From the NCBI RefSeq assembly GCF_002813755.1, contig NZ_CP018061.1, forward strand, positions 2,160,001 through 2,224,000: a stretch of 64,000 nucleotides of DNA, given 5' to 3'. A program made the translations under genes and the position numbers. Shown here piece by piece: positions 53,123 through 61,888 of the stretch; the stretch's first letter is position 1; each line of letters opens with the position of its first letter. The notes below the pieces were generated by a model, which saw only the letters and a program-made list of their open reading frames with translations, had not been told where the DNA came from and searched no databases. This DNA is from Enterococcus mundtii. GTDB taxonomy: Bacteria; Bacillota; Bacilli; Lactobacillales; Enterococcaceae.

Positions 53123-54706
53123 TTAGCTATTTTTACGTTTATTTACAACATAAAGTCCTACTCCAGCTCCCATTGCAATAACAGCTACTGCTAAACCAAC
53201 GAGTGCTTTTTGTTTATAGTTTTCTGACCCAGTTTGAACAATTTTTTTCGCTACATGTTTGTTGATTGCAGTATATTCAAATTTTTGTCCGTTTTCTTTT
53301 AATGTAATGCCTGTTTTTTCAAAACTTCCTTCATAACCAGTGGGCACTTTCGTTTCTTTCAAGGAATACGTATTATTTGAAACAATATCAAAAGTAATAT
53401 TCCCTTCAGAGTCGGTTACTTTAACTACTTTCTTACCCTCTTCATCTGTTAAAGTAAATTCTGCACCAACTACTGCTCTCCCATTTTCATCTTTTTTATG
53501 AACAGTAATTTTCCCTTTATTTTGAGTATTTTTAGCTGTATATTCAAATACTTGTCCATTTTCTTTTACTGTAATATCTTTTTGAACAAAAGTACCGTTA
53601 TAACCATTTGGGTTTTTAGTTTCTTCTACTTGATAAACATTTCCAGCTTGAATATCAAATTGAGCGAATCCATTTTTATCCGTCACTTTTTTCGTTTGTT
53701 TTCCATTTTGATCAGTTAAAGTGAATTCTGCACCTGGTAATGTTTTACCTTGTTCGTCAACTTTGTGTACCTTGATTTCCCCTTGTGCTAACGTCCAATT
53801 GACTTTCAAATTATCCACTTTGTGTTCATCTTCGACATTCACTAATGACAGTACGTTTTGTACTGAGGCATTTCCACCATATTCAAATGCGTGAACCGTC
53901 GAAATATATCCTGTTGAAGAAAGAATCAACTCACCTGTTGCAGTTGTGTCAGGTACTTGTACATAGAAAGTTTCATTTAAGGGAATATTATCTTTTGAAA
54001 TCTCTTTACCTTCACTGTTTACTAAACGCATTCCAGCAATTTCTTTATTAAAAGAGATTGAAGCTTTCCCATCATGGCTCGCTGTTGTTTTAAATTCAAA
54101 ATTATGATAGCCATCTTTATCAAATTTGTTTATTAGCTGTAAATCATAGGCTGTAGCTGTTGTTTCTGTGCCATTGACAGCTGCATCATAAATAATATTG
54201 AACGCATTGTGTACCCGATCAATTTCTTCTTGTGAGCGTTCGGGTGTTGACCAAACCATATCATCAACCTTATAGTTTCCTGCAAGTGCCCACATGACAG
54301 CTTGTGTAGCATAGCGTGCTTCTTGCTCATTTACTACAGGTAAATTATTTAAATCCCCTGACTTATGATATCCAGCATTATATGCACGCACGAATTCATC
54401 ACCTTTTTGACCGACAAGTGTTAATTCATCTCCATTAGGTGAAGGTAGTTCTGAATCCAAACAATAGGCTTGCTCACCATCATCATTAACGAACATATGC
54501 GTGACCATATAGTTTAACGAACCATCAGATAATTTTACACGCATGTAACCATTGATATCGCCACCGATCATATGGTACTGCATGGAACTTGGTGCTTGAT
54601 TTGTTTCTGTTACTTCGTCAGCATTCACTTTGTTTTTATTTCCCATGCACGATATTAACCCTAAAGCGACTGCTGTAACCGCAAGAAATTTTTTCCCAAA
54701 CTTCAT
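53123..54706 (-). CDS. Thioester/CnaB surface adhesin with sortase signal
   Basis: The product is 527 aa. A signal peptide is followed by a thioester domain: Cys82 in QAYCLDSELPSP and Gln135 in YATQAVMWAL match the known Cys-Gln thioester pair. Two CnaB/SpaA-like domains follow (GAEFTLTDQNGKQ at about residue 325 and GAEFTLTDEEGKK at about 415), probably with isopeptide bonds. The C-terminus has IVQTGSENYKQKALVGLAVA, then KRKNS; the sorting motif is therefore a QTG variant rather than LPXTG. It likely binds host or donor-recipient surfaces covalently. Confidence 0.85.
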   Translation of the reverse strand: MKFGKKFLAVTAVALGLISCMGNKNKVNADEVTETNQAPSSMQYHMIGGDINGYMRVKLSDGSLNYMVTHMFVNDDGEQAYCLDSELPSPNGDELTLVGQKGDEFVRAYNAGYHKSGDLNNLPVVNEQEARYATQAVMWALAGNYKVDDMVWSTPERSQEEIDRVHNAFNIIYDAAVNGTETTATAYDLQLINKFDKDGYHNFEFKTTASHDGKASISFNKEIAGMRLVNSEGKEISKDNIPLNETFYVQVPDTTATGELILSSTGYISTVHAFEYGGNASVQNVLSLVNVEDEHKVDNLKVNWTLAQGEIKVHKVDEQGKTLPGAEFTLTDQNGKQTKKVTDKNGFAQFDIQAGNVYQVEETKNPNGYNGTFVQKDITVKENGQVFEYTAKNTQNKGKITVHKKDENGRAVVGAEFTLTDEEGKKVVKVTDSEGNITFDIVSNNTYSLKETKVPTGYEGSFEKTGITLKENGQKFEYTAINKHVAKKIVQTGSENYKQKALVGLAVAVIAMGAGVGLYVVNKRKNS

Positions 54707-54802
54707 TTTATTCCACTACTTTCTTCTCTTATTTTTTCTAAACTTAAAAATAAATTGAATTTATTACGGTGATCGAATCGACATCTTTCCTCCCCTGAAC
54801 AC

Positions 54803-54840
54803 AAAAAAAGACCTCTAAAAACTATTTTTTAGAAGTCTTT
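54803..54840 (-). terminator. Terminator after the LysM-C39 gene
   Basis: AAGACCTCTAAAAA-type stem (54808-54821 with 54825-54839) is followed by a T run on the minus strand. Confidence 0.8.
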
Positions 54841-54865
54841 CTTTCCTGTTCTATCTTAATTTATT

Positions 54866-56044
54866 TTATCGGACAGCTACTGCCATACCTGTTGTATTAA
54901 ATGAGTTTTCAAATGTTGTACTGTCTACCCAACTAGCACCAAAAACTGGATCAACGACATGGTACCCACCATCTTTAAAGCCATCCACACAAACGACATG
55001 ACCATTCCAAACAGCATTCCCCCAAGGCATTTGCTTGAATTCAGGTGACGCATACTGATATGTTACCCAAGCAACTACTGGATTACCATTTCGAATTTCA
55101 TTTTTGATTCCTTCAGAACCTGCACCAGTAATATTTGCAGCATTTCCACCATTAGCGGCCGCCCATTGTACGACAGGATCAGCCATCATACCTTGATAAG
55201 TTCCACTTACATTATAGCGCCATTCACCTGAATATCCGTTATAAGGATTATTATCTGGAGAAATTGGCATCGTATTTACGAATGTCATTAAGCCTTGATT
55301 GGTTATACCTTTATAAGTTAATGCTTCAAGTAAAGAAGTTCCTTCACAAAGCATAGTATTTCCTTGTGAAATGAATGGTACACCTAATACTTTTTCCGTT
55401 TCTTGAGTTGCTGAACCTTGTTGGGAATCATCAGTTACTTGTGAACCTGAATTATCTGGCGTAGAGGTTTCATTGCTACTTGTACCCTCTGAATTATCTA
55501 CAGCACTAGATTGTGATCCATTATCCGTAGTTGTGGTATCACTCGCCGTAGCTGTATCTTCGGTTACAGCACTTTCACTGCTAGTAGTAGCACCTACATT
55601 AGGGTTAGTCGTTGAATCTGCTTCAGGTTCCTCTGACCCGTTTGTCGTTGCTTCTTCACCCACAGGTTGAGTTGGATCATTCTTATCCTGATCTGTAATT
55701 ACAGTTTGACTAATCGTGTCACCATCTTCATTTTTTACTGTTGCGATATTTCCTTCAACAGATAATGTATTTCCAGCATAGATAAGATTAGCGTCAGCAA
55801 TATTATTCCATGATTGCAATTTATCCACTGTAATATTATATGCCTCACCGATATTTCCTAAAGTATCCCCCCACACAATAGTATATTGGTTTCCTTGGAT
55901 ATCCGCTTTGATTTGTTCAACCGTACGTGGTTCCCACGCACCATCTTGTTCTGTTGCGTTGGCTGGTACAGCCTTTACACAAATAATCCCAGCAACAATT
56001 GTCGTTAACATGACTGTTTTCCCAATAAGGTTTACTTTTTTCAT
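54866..56044 (-). CDS. Secreted LysM protein with C39-like peptidase domain
   Basis: The product is 392 aa. A signal peptide ends near VPANA. A LysM domain spans about residues 52-98 (YTIVWGDTLGNIGEAYNI). A long Ser/Thr/Glu-rich linker follows. Residues about 215-392 form a C39_2-like papain-fold domain with Cys in LCEGTSLLEAL, His in WNGHVVCVDG and Asp in VVDPVFG. It should act on the wall or on peptides at the surface during mating. Transcribed from its own unit before the adhesin. Confidence 0.83.
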   Translation of the reverse strand: MKKVNLIGKTVMLTTIVAGIICVKAVPANATEQDGAWEPRTVEQIKADIQGNQYTIVWGDTLGNIGEAYNITVDKLQSWNNIADANLIYAGNTLSVEGNIATVKNEDGDTISQTVITDQDKNDPTQPVGEEATTNGSEEPEADSTTNPNVGATTSSESAVTEDTATASDTTTTDNGSQSSAVDNSEGTSSNETSTPDNSGSQVTDDSQQGSATQETEKVLGVPFISQGNTMLCEGTSLLEALTYKGITNQGLMTFVNTMPISPDNNPYNGYSGEWRYNVSGTYQGMMADPVVQWAAANGGNAANITGAGSEGIKNEIRNGNPVVAWVTYQYASPEFKQMPWGNAVWNGHVVCVDGFKDGGYHVVDPVFGASWVDSTTFENSFNTTGMAVAVR

Positions 56045-56222
56045 TATTTACCTCCGAAAATTGATTTTTTATTTACATCTACTATTCTATACTTATATAT
56101 AAATTGTTATTTTTTATTTTTATCCATTTAAAAATACACATTTTGAACAGTGTAACATTATTGTAAAAATACTAGTCATAAAGTGTGTTTTTAGTATCAT
56201 AATCGTGAAAGGAGTACCAAAT

Positions 56223-56633
56223 ATGAAAAAATTAGGACCAATTTCTATATTATTAATCGTTATTATATCGATCGTTTTTGTCATTGAATACAAAAATTTA
56301 ACTGTCAGAGACGTATCTTCCCAAACAGTAGTTTCCGAAAATGTTGAAATTGATACTTTACCATCTGAAAAAGATTTACTAAAACACGAAGGCAAAGATA
56401 TTCAACTACTAGGAACCTATCAAATTTCAACAGTAAATTTTAATACCCAAAATGTCTTACTAACAAATAGTGACGGAAAAACTCTTACTTTCCCCATCAC
56501 GATTACTGATAAGGAGAAAAATCTTTTCTGCATACCTGCAATTCTTTATTCACCTAGTGATTTAAAAATTGCTGACACTATAGGTTTAGCAGAAAAGAAT
56601 AAACAATATTTTGCTTATCACTCAACTGAATGA
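56223..56633 (+). CDS. Hypothetical secreted or membrane-anchored protein on the plus strand
   Basis: The product is 136 aa when started at 56223 behind GAAAGGAG; a GTG at 56205 is upstream of that site. One N-terminal helix (LGPISILLIVIISIVFVI) leads to a beta-rich external domain of about 100 residues. No family is recognised. Its isolated reverse orientation suggests a separately controlled function such as exclusion or defence. Confidence 0.6.
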   Translation: MKKLGPISILLIVIISIVFVIEYKNLTVRDVSSQTVVSENVEIDTLPSEKDLLKHEGKDIQLLGTYQISTVNFNTQNVLLTNSDGKTLTFPITITDKEKNLFCIPAILYSPSDLKIADTIGLAEKNKQYFAYHSTE

Positions 56634-56646
56634 AAATTAAACTGAC

Positions 56647-56841
56647 TTAACCAAGTACTAAGCAACATTGTACTTGGTTATCTTTTTCTATATAGGTACG
56701 TTTCAATTTTTTAAAATGTTTCATTGATCCTAACAAATTTAATTTCTGTTTTTGTGTCATCTGCCATGCAGAAATTAATTCACTAACAGATACTTTCGTT
56801 TTATGTTTACTCTTTAACCAATTGACAATTTGATCTTCCAA
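56647..56841 (-). CDS. Small hypothetical ICE protein
   Basis: The product is 64 aa and basic, starting MEDQIVNWLKSKHKTKVSVS. The helix pattern (VSVSELISAWQMTQKQKLNL) is compatible with a small winged-helix DNA-binding protein, but this is weak. It follows the DUF961-like genes by 35 bases. Confidence 0.5.
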   Translation of the reverse strand: MEDQIVNWLKSKHKTKVSVSELISAWQMTQKQKLNLLGSMKHFKKLKRTYIEKDNQVQCCLVLG

Positions 56842-56876
56842 AAAAATTCCCTTCCCTTTTTAAAAATATGATTTTA

Positions 56877-57284
56877 CTACTTACTTTCTTGTTTTTCTTT
56901 CGCTGGTTGTGCTGGAGCATTTGACGTTGCACCTCCAACTTTTCTAATTCCCGCTGATCGAATTTTAAACGCTTGTTCAGATTGAACAGAATTATTGTAG
57001 CCTTCGTACGTACTTAACCAAGCTCGTGCAGTAATATGCCCTGTCAGTTCAATTTCATCGTCATATTCAATACCTTTCACTTCATAGTCTGGCGAAATTG
57101 CTATTTCTACTTGATCGTTCAATTTTTCAGAATAGATCGTTACACGTTGCTCTCTTGCAACATCAGTGACTTTATTTTCTGTGTCACGCTCAAAAATTGT
57201 TTCAACTTCTAAAAAATTCATTTTGCCAAAAGTTCCAGCAACATCAAAATTTTCAATCACATTGTCTTTAAAGTTTAATCCCAT
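56877..57284 (-). CDS. YdcP/DUF961 family protein (Tn916 Orf22-like)
   Basis: The product is 135 aa with a beta-rich OB-like core (VTIYSEKLNDQVEIAISPDY) and a Pro/Ala/Glu tail. The relative HelP of ICEBs1 is a single-strand-binding helicase processivity factor for ICE replication. Its start overlaps the stop of the next gene by one base. Confidence 0.75.
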   Translation of the reverse strand: MGLNFKDNVIENFDVAGTFGKMNFLEVETIFERDTENKVTDVAREQRVTIYSEKLNDQVEIAISPDYEVKGIEYDDEIELTGHITARAWLSTYEGYNNSVQSEQAFKIRSAGIRKVGGATSNAPAQPAKEKQESK

Positions 57285-57610
57285 TATTTATTACCTCCTA
57301 AAACTTCTAAACGTCTCGCATACACAACTAAATCTAATGATCTGCTATTTCCAATATTGTTTCGTTTCGCACTAATGCGAACAACAGGATCAATCAAACG
57401 GATTTCTTCACGACCAGTAAATGATTGGGAGTTTCTTAGTCCTGGAACGAAGATTTCAAAATCACGTTGTTCAGCACTTGATGCAGAAAATACACGTCCT
57501 CTTACTGGACTGCCATTCACATACATATCTCGTTCCATACGAAACACTGCTTTAATTTTTTTACCTAATTGTTTTTCGTTCAATGCAATTTCTTGAACAC
57601 GATTTGCCAT
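57284..57610 (-). CDS. YdcP/DUF961 family protein (Tn916 Orf23 / HelP-like)
   Basis: The product is 108 aa, basic, with the patterns FRMERDMYVNGSPVRGRVFS and EEIRLIDPVVRISAKRN. Two such genes in tandem open the transfer module in Tn916-like elements and help plasmid-like rolling-circle replication of the ICE. An AAGAAGGAAC site precedes the start. Confidence 0.78.
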   Translation of the reverse strand: MANRVQEIALNEKQLGKKIKAVFRMERDMYVNGSPVRGRVFSASSAEQRDFEIFVPGLRNSQSFTGREEIRLIDPVVRISAKRNNIGNSRSLDLVVYARRLEVLGGNK

Positions 57611-57680
57611 ATTTTGTTCCTTCTTTCAATATTTTTATAATTTATTTTGCTTGTATTCCTTTAAAAACAAAAAAACACAA

Positions 57681-57694
57681 CTAGAATGTTCTAG
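57681..57694. promoter_or_regulatory. Palindrome before the transfer operon
   Basis: CTAGAATGTTCTAG is a perfect 6+6 palindrome 70 bases upstream of the first transfer gene. On the minus strand it is followed by GTTGTGTTTTTTT, so it could be an operator or a leader terminator controlling the transfer operon. Confidence 0.4.
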
Positions 57695-58432
57695 CCATGC
57701 AACTTAAGAGATATAATTCAAATTAAAGTTAACTGTTTTTTTCAGAAAAACTATTTTCCATTATTATAAAACACTAACTTTAAAAATTTAGTGATTCTTT
57801 ATTCATGGTAGTAGAATGTGCATACTGCTAATAATAACTTAAAAGTTCACTTTCACTATGAAATAAGCCATTATCCATTCGTTTCATAGAATCAATTCTT
57901 CAACGTGCTAACGATCATTAATCGTATCACGGCACGTTACTAGACCTACCATATACGGTGTACAACACTCCTCCTTTTGCCAAGCCTCAACAAAACCTTT
58001 TAATGATTTTGCTTCAGCAATTATTTTCAACGTGTCCTCACGACATGGTTATAGAAAATAATCAGACTCTTTAAGTATAGCTACCCTTCCATTGTTAAGC
58101 GGAAATTACTCCAATGTTTTCAATGCCCTAACTTACTTGTAGTCAAAACGGAAAACCTAGTCCTTAATAATAGCTAGAAACCTTCTATCTCAAATCATCT
58201 TTGACATGGCTCTATTTACAGATTCCATTGCCACCTTGCAAACCATTCAACGGCTGGCTTACTCCACCTCATCAAGACTTACAACCTCAAGTAAAAATAT
58301 CTCTCTTGTATTATTCCTGCAAATCCCTTAGAATGAAATTGTCTAGATTTATTCTGAGTGTTTGTGGAACAGAAATTTATTTTTCTTTTCGCGAACGCTT
58401 TTTTTGTTTATTAGTTTTAAGGCATTTTGCCT
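57695..58432. other. Long gene-free stretch between transfer operon and regulators
   Basis: No open frame with a binding site or recognisable product is visible over about 740 bases. Base composition is less AT-rich than the surroundings. It may hold promoters, an untranslated leader or a second replication origin, or be remnant DNA. Confidence 0.4.
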
Positions 58433-58467
58433 TATTAGAATATCCGAATATACGGATACTCTAATAA
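58420..58467. repeat. Two adjacent hairpins after the broken HTH gene
   Basis: AAGGCA-ttt-TGCCTT (58420-58434) abuts a 15-bp stem (58433-58447 with 58453-58467, one mismatch). On the minus strand they could form the 3' end of the HTH transcript, although no strong T run follows. Confidence 0.5.
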
Positions 58468-58485
58468 AACAAAATATCTGTTGTC

Positions 58486-58680
58486 TTAGATATTTTCAAA
58501 ACCAAATTTTTTTGCAAAAAATTGTTCATTAACTCTACCTTTTGAGGTAAGCAATCCTTGTTATTCAAGTTCACTATTTAATCCTTTGATAATCCCATAG
58601 GCTTTTGTTTTAGAACAATCCATTAGTTTTGAAATATCATCAGCTGTTAAAAATTTAATATTTATATAACAAAAACACTT
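58486..58680 (-). pseudogene. Broken ICE helix-turn-helix gene
   Basis: The minus strand encodes KFLTADDISKLMDCSKTKAY then GIIKGLNSELE, an in-frame TAA (58561-58563), and QGLLTSKGRVNEQFFAKKFG. The complete pattern is known from small HTH DNA-binding proteins of Firmicute ICEs. One base change (AAA to TAA) explains the stop, and no good start codon is present, so the gene is probably dead. Confidence 0.65.
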
Positions 58681-58736
58681 CTTAAATAATTTTAATAACG
58701 TTTTTTACGTTTTTATCGTATAACGTATTTTACCTT

Positions 58737-58765
58737 TTGTCAAACTAAAAATATACGATTATTAC
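58737..58765 (+). promoter_or_regulatory. Probable promoter of the ImmR-like repressor
   Basis: TTGTCA and TATTAC are 17 bases apart, about 70 bases before the start. Copies of a CGTAT(A/T)-type word (near 58717, 58727, 58754 and 58793) surround it and are candidate repressor sites. Confidence 0.45.
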
Positions 58766-58833
58766 ATTTTTTAGCTTTTCCAATCAAATCACACGTATTT
58801 TAATGATATTATCGATAAAAAGAGGTGGAAATA

Positions 58834-59211
58834 ATGGCATTTTCCGATAAATTAAAAGAGCTCAGAAAGAGTAAAGGAATAAAACAAAGTGACTTAGCCA
58901 AAGCGCTATATTTAAGGCAAAGTTCTATTAGTGATTATGAAAATAATCGATCAACGCCTAATCCAGATACTTTAAAGAAAATAGCAGAATATTTTAATGT
59001 ATCCGCTGATTATCTACTAGATATAGCTCCTAAAGAAAAAGATAAATTAGATTACGCTTTAGAAAGTGCAATAGAAGAATTGAAAAACGAAAATACTTTG
59101 TTGTTTATGAAAGATGGGGATATAGATGAGGAAACAGCTCGTTTACTCAAAATCTCCATGAAGAATGCGATACGAACTGTAGATGACATGCAAAATAAAA
59201 AGCATCAATAG
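58834..59211 (+). CDS. XRE-family ICE repressor (ImmR-like)
   Basis: The product is 125 aa when started at ATG 58834 behind AGAGGTGG. The helix-turn-helix (IKQSDLAKALYLRQSSISDY) is typical, and a C-terminal helical oligomerisation region follows. With the next gene it matches the ImmR-ImmA switch of ICEBs1 and phages, transcribed opposite to the transfer genes. Confidence 0.87.
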   Translation: MAFSDKLKELRKSKGIKQSDLAKALYLRQSSISDYENNRSTPNPDTLKKIAEYFNVSADYLLDIAPKEKDKLDYALESAIEELKNENTLLFMKDGDIDEETARLLKISMKNAIRTVDDMQNKKHQ

Positions 59212-59239
59212 AGTTAATGCTGTAAGAGGTGTATTCATA

Positions 59240-59701
59240 TTGGATATTTATTTAAGAATTAAAAAGAAAGTATATGATATTATCAACCAGTACTCAACTA
59301 ATGATCCTAAATCAATTGCGGATCTGCTAGGGATTATTACTTTAAAATCAGATTTAGGATCAGTTGAGGGCTTTCTTCAGGAATATAAGCACAATTACAT
59401 AATCCATCTAAATACATCCATTGAAGAAAAAACTAAACAAGATAGAATTTTAGCACATGAATTAGGACATTATTTCCTACACAGACATCTCAATATATTT
59501 AAACTGAGTACTCATAGTTTAGCTTTTGAATCTTCTTTAGAACATGAAGCAGATATTTTCTCTTGCGAATTACTACTTAACGATCAAATGTTAGAAGAAG
59601 AGTTCAATTACATACAAGGTAAGAATCTTACTGAATTAGCAGCTTTTTTTAATGTGGATTATGAAGTTGTTAAGATAAAATATGATTTATTTTTTCAATA
59701 A
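59240..59701 (+). CDS. ImmA/IrrE-family metalloprotease
   Basis: The product is 153 aa starting with TTG at 59240 behind AGAGGTG; an ATG at 59183 lacks a site. The zinc motif HELGH lies in ILAHELGHYFLHRH, with the third ligand region EHEADIFSCELLL. Such proteases cleave ImmR-type repressors to start ICE induction. Confidence 0.88.
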   Translation: MDIYLRIKKKVYDIINQYSTNDPKSIADLLGIITLKSDLGSVEGFLQEYKHNYIIHLNTSIEEKTKQDRILAHELGHYFLHRHLNIFKLSTHSLAFESSLEHEADIFSCELLLNDQMLEEEFNYIQGKNLTELAAFFNVDYEVVKIKYDLFFQ

Positions 59702-59764
59702 ACTAATAGTATATCTCCATCTGTTTAAGATATAAAGTATTCTCCTTGGATTCAATGTCAGAAA

Positions 59765-59810
59765 AAGCATTGATTTTCTAGTATATAAACTAGTTTAAAT
59801 CAATACTTTT
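59765..59810 (+). terminator. Terminator after the ImmR-ImmA pair
   Basis: An interrupted stem (59769-59782 with 59789-59804) is followed by ACTTTTTATCTTTT. The gap 59702-60005 holds no other feature that can be seen. Confidence 0.65.
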
Positions 59811-60005
59811 TATCTTTTATTTTTCATATCACTACTTACAATAAAACATCATTCCTAAAGAATTCATCTATAGTAACTTCCAAGAAATTCATTAACCCAT
59901 TGTATCCCAAAAATTCTATTTAGTTATCTGAACCTTCACTCCTTCTTGTTAGTAGGATACACTAATTATAAGCTATACTATTCAAAATTATTATTATTTT
60001 TCTTT

Positions 60006-61580
60006 CTAGCTTTTCGCTCTATCAACATCATTTTCAGATTCTAAATCCTTTATTGTTCTATCTTGAGCTGGCATTAACCTAGTTAGATTTTCAGTAGCTA
60101 ATTTTACACCGGTTACATCTATTCCCTTAAGAACTGACTGTATATTTCCTAGATCACCAATGGTTTGCTTCATTACACTTGTATCAAATCCTTGCATAGC
60201 TGACATTGTACTAGCTAAGTTTTCAGTAGCTAATCTTATGCCTGTTAAATCCATTCCTTTAAGACCTGACGTTGCCTTTCCTAAGTTACCAATGGTTTGC
60301 TTCATTACACTTGTATCAAATCCTTGCATGGCTGACATTGTACTAGCTAAGTTTTCAGTAGCTAATCTTATGCCTGTTAAATCCATTCCTTTAAGACCTG
60401 ACGTTGCCTTTCCTAGGTTACCAATGGTTTGCTTCATTACACTTGTATCAAATCCTTGCATGGCTGACATTGTACTAGCTAAGTTTTCAGTAGCTAATCT
60501 TATGCCTGTTAAATCCATTCCTTTAAGACCTGACGTTGCCTTTCCTAGGTTGCCAATGGTTTGCTTCATTACACTTGTATCAAATCCTTGCATGGCTGAC
60601 ATTGTACTAGCTAAATTTTCAATGTCTAAATTTACACCGGTTAAATCTATTCTATTCAATTTATTTCCAACATATCCTTCAATATCATCCGCCATATTAC
60701 TAAGTTCATCATCATTAAAGTTCCCAGATAATATTTTTTGAAAAGCCTCCTCCAATTGCCGTATATACAATTTTAACTTCTTTACCAAGTCTTTATATAC
60801 GGTCTCTGTTATCTCTTTATTGTGACCCACAATATTTCTACCTTCTCTAATCAGTTTCATGTCTTTTTGAATTTCTTCTAATTCAATATCTATATACTCA
60901 CTAAATATTTCTTCCCATAAAGAATAGGGTTCTGATATCCTAAAAGATTTCTCTTGAAATAAACTCACTAGCTTTTCTGGTGACATCTCTTTAAATCGTA
61001 TGGTATTACTTTCCTCACCAGCAATCTTTATATAATTTTCTCCAAAAAGATATTCTTCAAAATCAAACAAATCCATCAATTGTAAAAGGTTTTTTTTGTC
61101 AAATCCCCCTCTTTCTTTTTTTTTCATTAATGAAATTTCTTTTTCGGAAAATGTATTTTCTATCCAGTCGTCTGAAAAATGCGCTGGGGACACCAAGTAA
61201 ATTAATTTTCTTAGAGACCATTCGTAACTATGCAAATAAGGTAATAATTTTTTTGAAAAAAACAAAGAATTTGTATCAAGCAAGGTTGTATGACCCAACT
61301 GTGCTTTACTTGCTTTTATATTTAGTTCATTTAAAAAATTTTGAAATACACATACTTCTTTTATTCCTATTCTACCTGATTTATTATATTTAAAAGTTAC
61401 ATGTAGTGAACTATTGTAGGATATAACATCAAAGCTAAATCTTAATTTTTTTCCTTTAACTTCATAATAAAGAAAATTTTCTTTTTCATAAAAAGATATA
61501 ATTTCTTTGAATATTTTTTCAATATCTTCATCTGATTTTTTTTTCAAATAATATAAATATTCAACTATCTGACTACTCAT
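60006..61580 (-). CDS. HEPN-motif protein with four 44-residue C-terminal repeats
   Basis: The product is 524 aa, soluble. The N-terminal 230 residues have no recognised family. RNIVGH at residues 248-253 fits the HEPN RNase motif RNxxxH, in a helical context (LIREGRNIVGHNKEITE then a long helix). Residues about 312-485 hold repeats with the unit core SAMQGFDTSVMKQTIGNLG and DLTGIRLATENL. The DNA repeats are nearly identical with a 132-bp period. It may be an RNase-type defence or toxin protein; the repeats could form a sensor or oligomerisation rod. Function is inferred. Confidence 0.65.
   Translation of the reverse strand: MSSQIVEYLYYLKKKSDEDIEKIFKEIISFYEKENFLYYEVKGKKLRFSFDVISYNSSLHVTFKYNKSGRIGIKEVCVFQNFLNELNIKASKAQLGHTTLLDTNSLFFSKKLLPYLHSYEWSLRKLIYLVSPAHFSDDWIENTFSEKEISLMKKKERGGFDKKNLLQLMDLFDFEEYLFGENYIKIAGEESNTIRFKEMSPEKLVSLFQEKSFRISEPYSLWEEIFSEYIDIELEEIQKDMKLIREGRNIVGHNKEITETVYKDLVKKLKLYIRQLEEAFQKILSGNFNDDELSNMADDIEGYVGNKLNRIDLTGVNLDIENLASTMSAMQGFDTSVMKQTIGNLGKATSGLKGMDLTGIRLATENLASTMSAMQGFDTSVMKQTIGNLGKATSGLKGMDLTGIRLATENLASTMSAMQGFDTSVMKQTIGNLGKATSGLKGMDLTGIRLATENLASTMSAMQGFDTSVMKQTIGDLGNIQSVLKGIDVTGVKLATENLTRLMPAQDRTIKDLESENDVDRAKS
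60156..60683. repeat. Tandem 132-bp coding repeat, four units
   Basis: Units begin at 60156, 60288, 60420 and 60552. The middle copies differ at only one or two positions, while the outer ends are more diverged. This is recent amplification within the HEPN-motif gene and is in frame. Confidence 0.9.
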
Positions 61581-61888
61581 TTCTACCCTCCATTAGTAAA
61601 ATTATAAATACACGAATAGGCTTTAAAATATAATTTTATATTATGATTGCTGAAAAATAATTTTTCAAAGTATACCTTATTAATATCGATTTTATTTTCT
61701 TAATATCAAATAAAATATATTTAAAATCTATACTCGACTTGTTGTCTTATCATTAATAATACGTTCAAAAGAGATAAATTATTATTAGAGCTTTGTTTTA
61801 GTAATATAAAGACAGATAGATCAAGTTAACTTCATTATTTAGTTTCTATTTTTAATCCACTATTATTCCATTGAGAAATATTTTACAT
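61581..61888. other. Gene-free AT-rich spacer
   Basis: No supported gene, hairpin with T run or repeat is visible. It probably contains the promoter of the HEPN-motif gene and the 3' end of the AAA+ transcript. Confidence 0.4.

Noticed and set aside
58201..58464. 87-aa plus-strand frame in the gene-free control region
   Set aside because: It has no ribosome binding site, and its composition does not resemble a protein; its end overlaps the hairpin pair.
60156..60683. Regular repeats considered as a CRISPR array
   Set aside because: The 132-bp units are contiguous, in frame and coding, without unique spacers.
60160..60741. 193-aa plus-strand frame with repeats
   Set aside because: It is the reverse of the 132-bp repeats in the HEPN-motif gene; it has no binding site.
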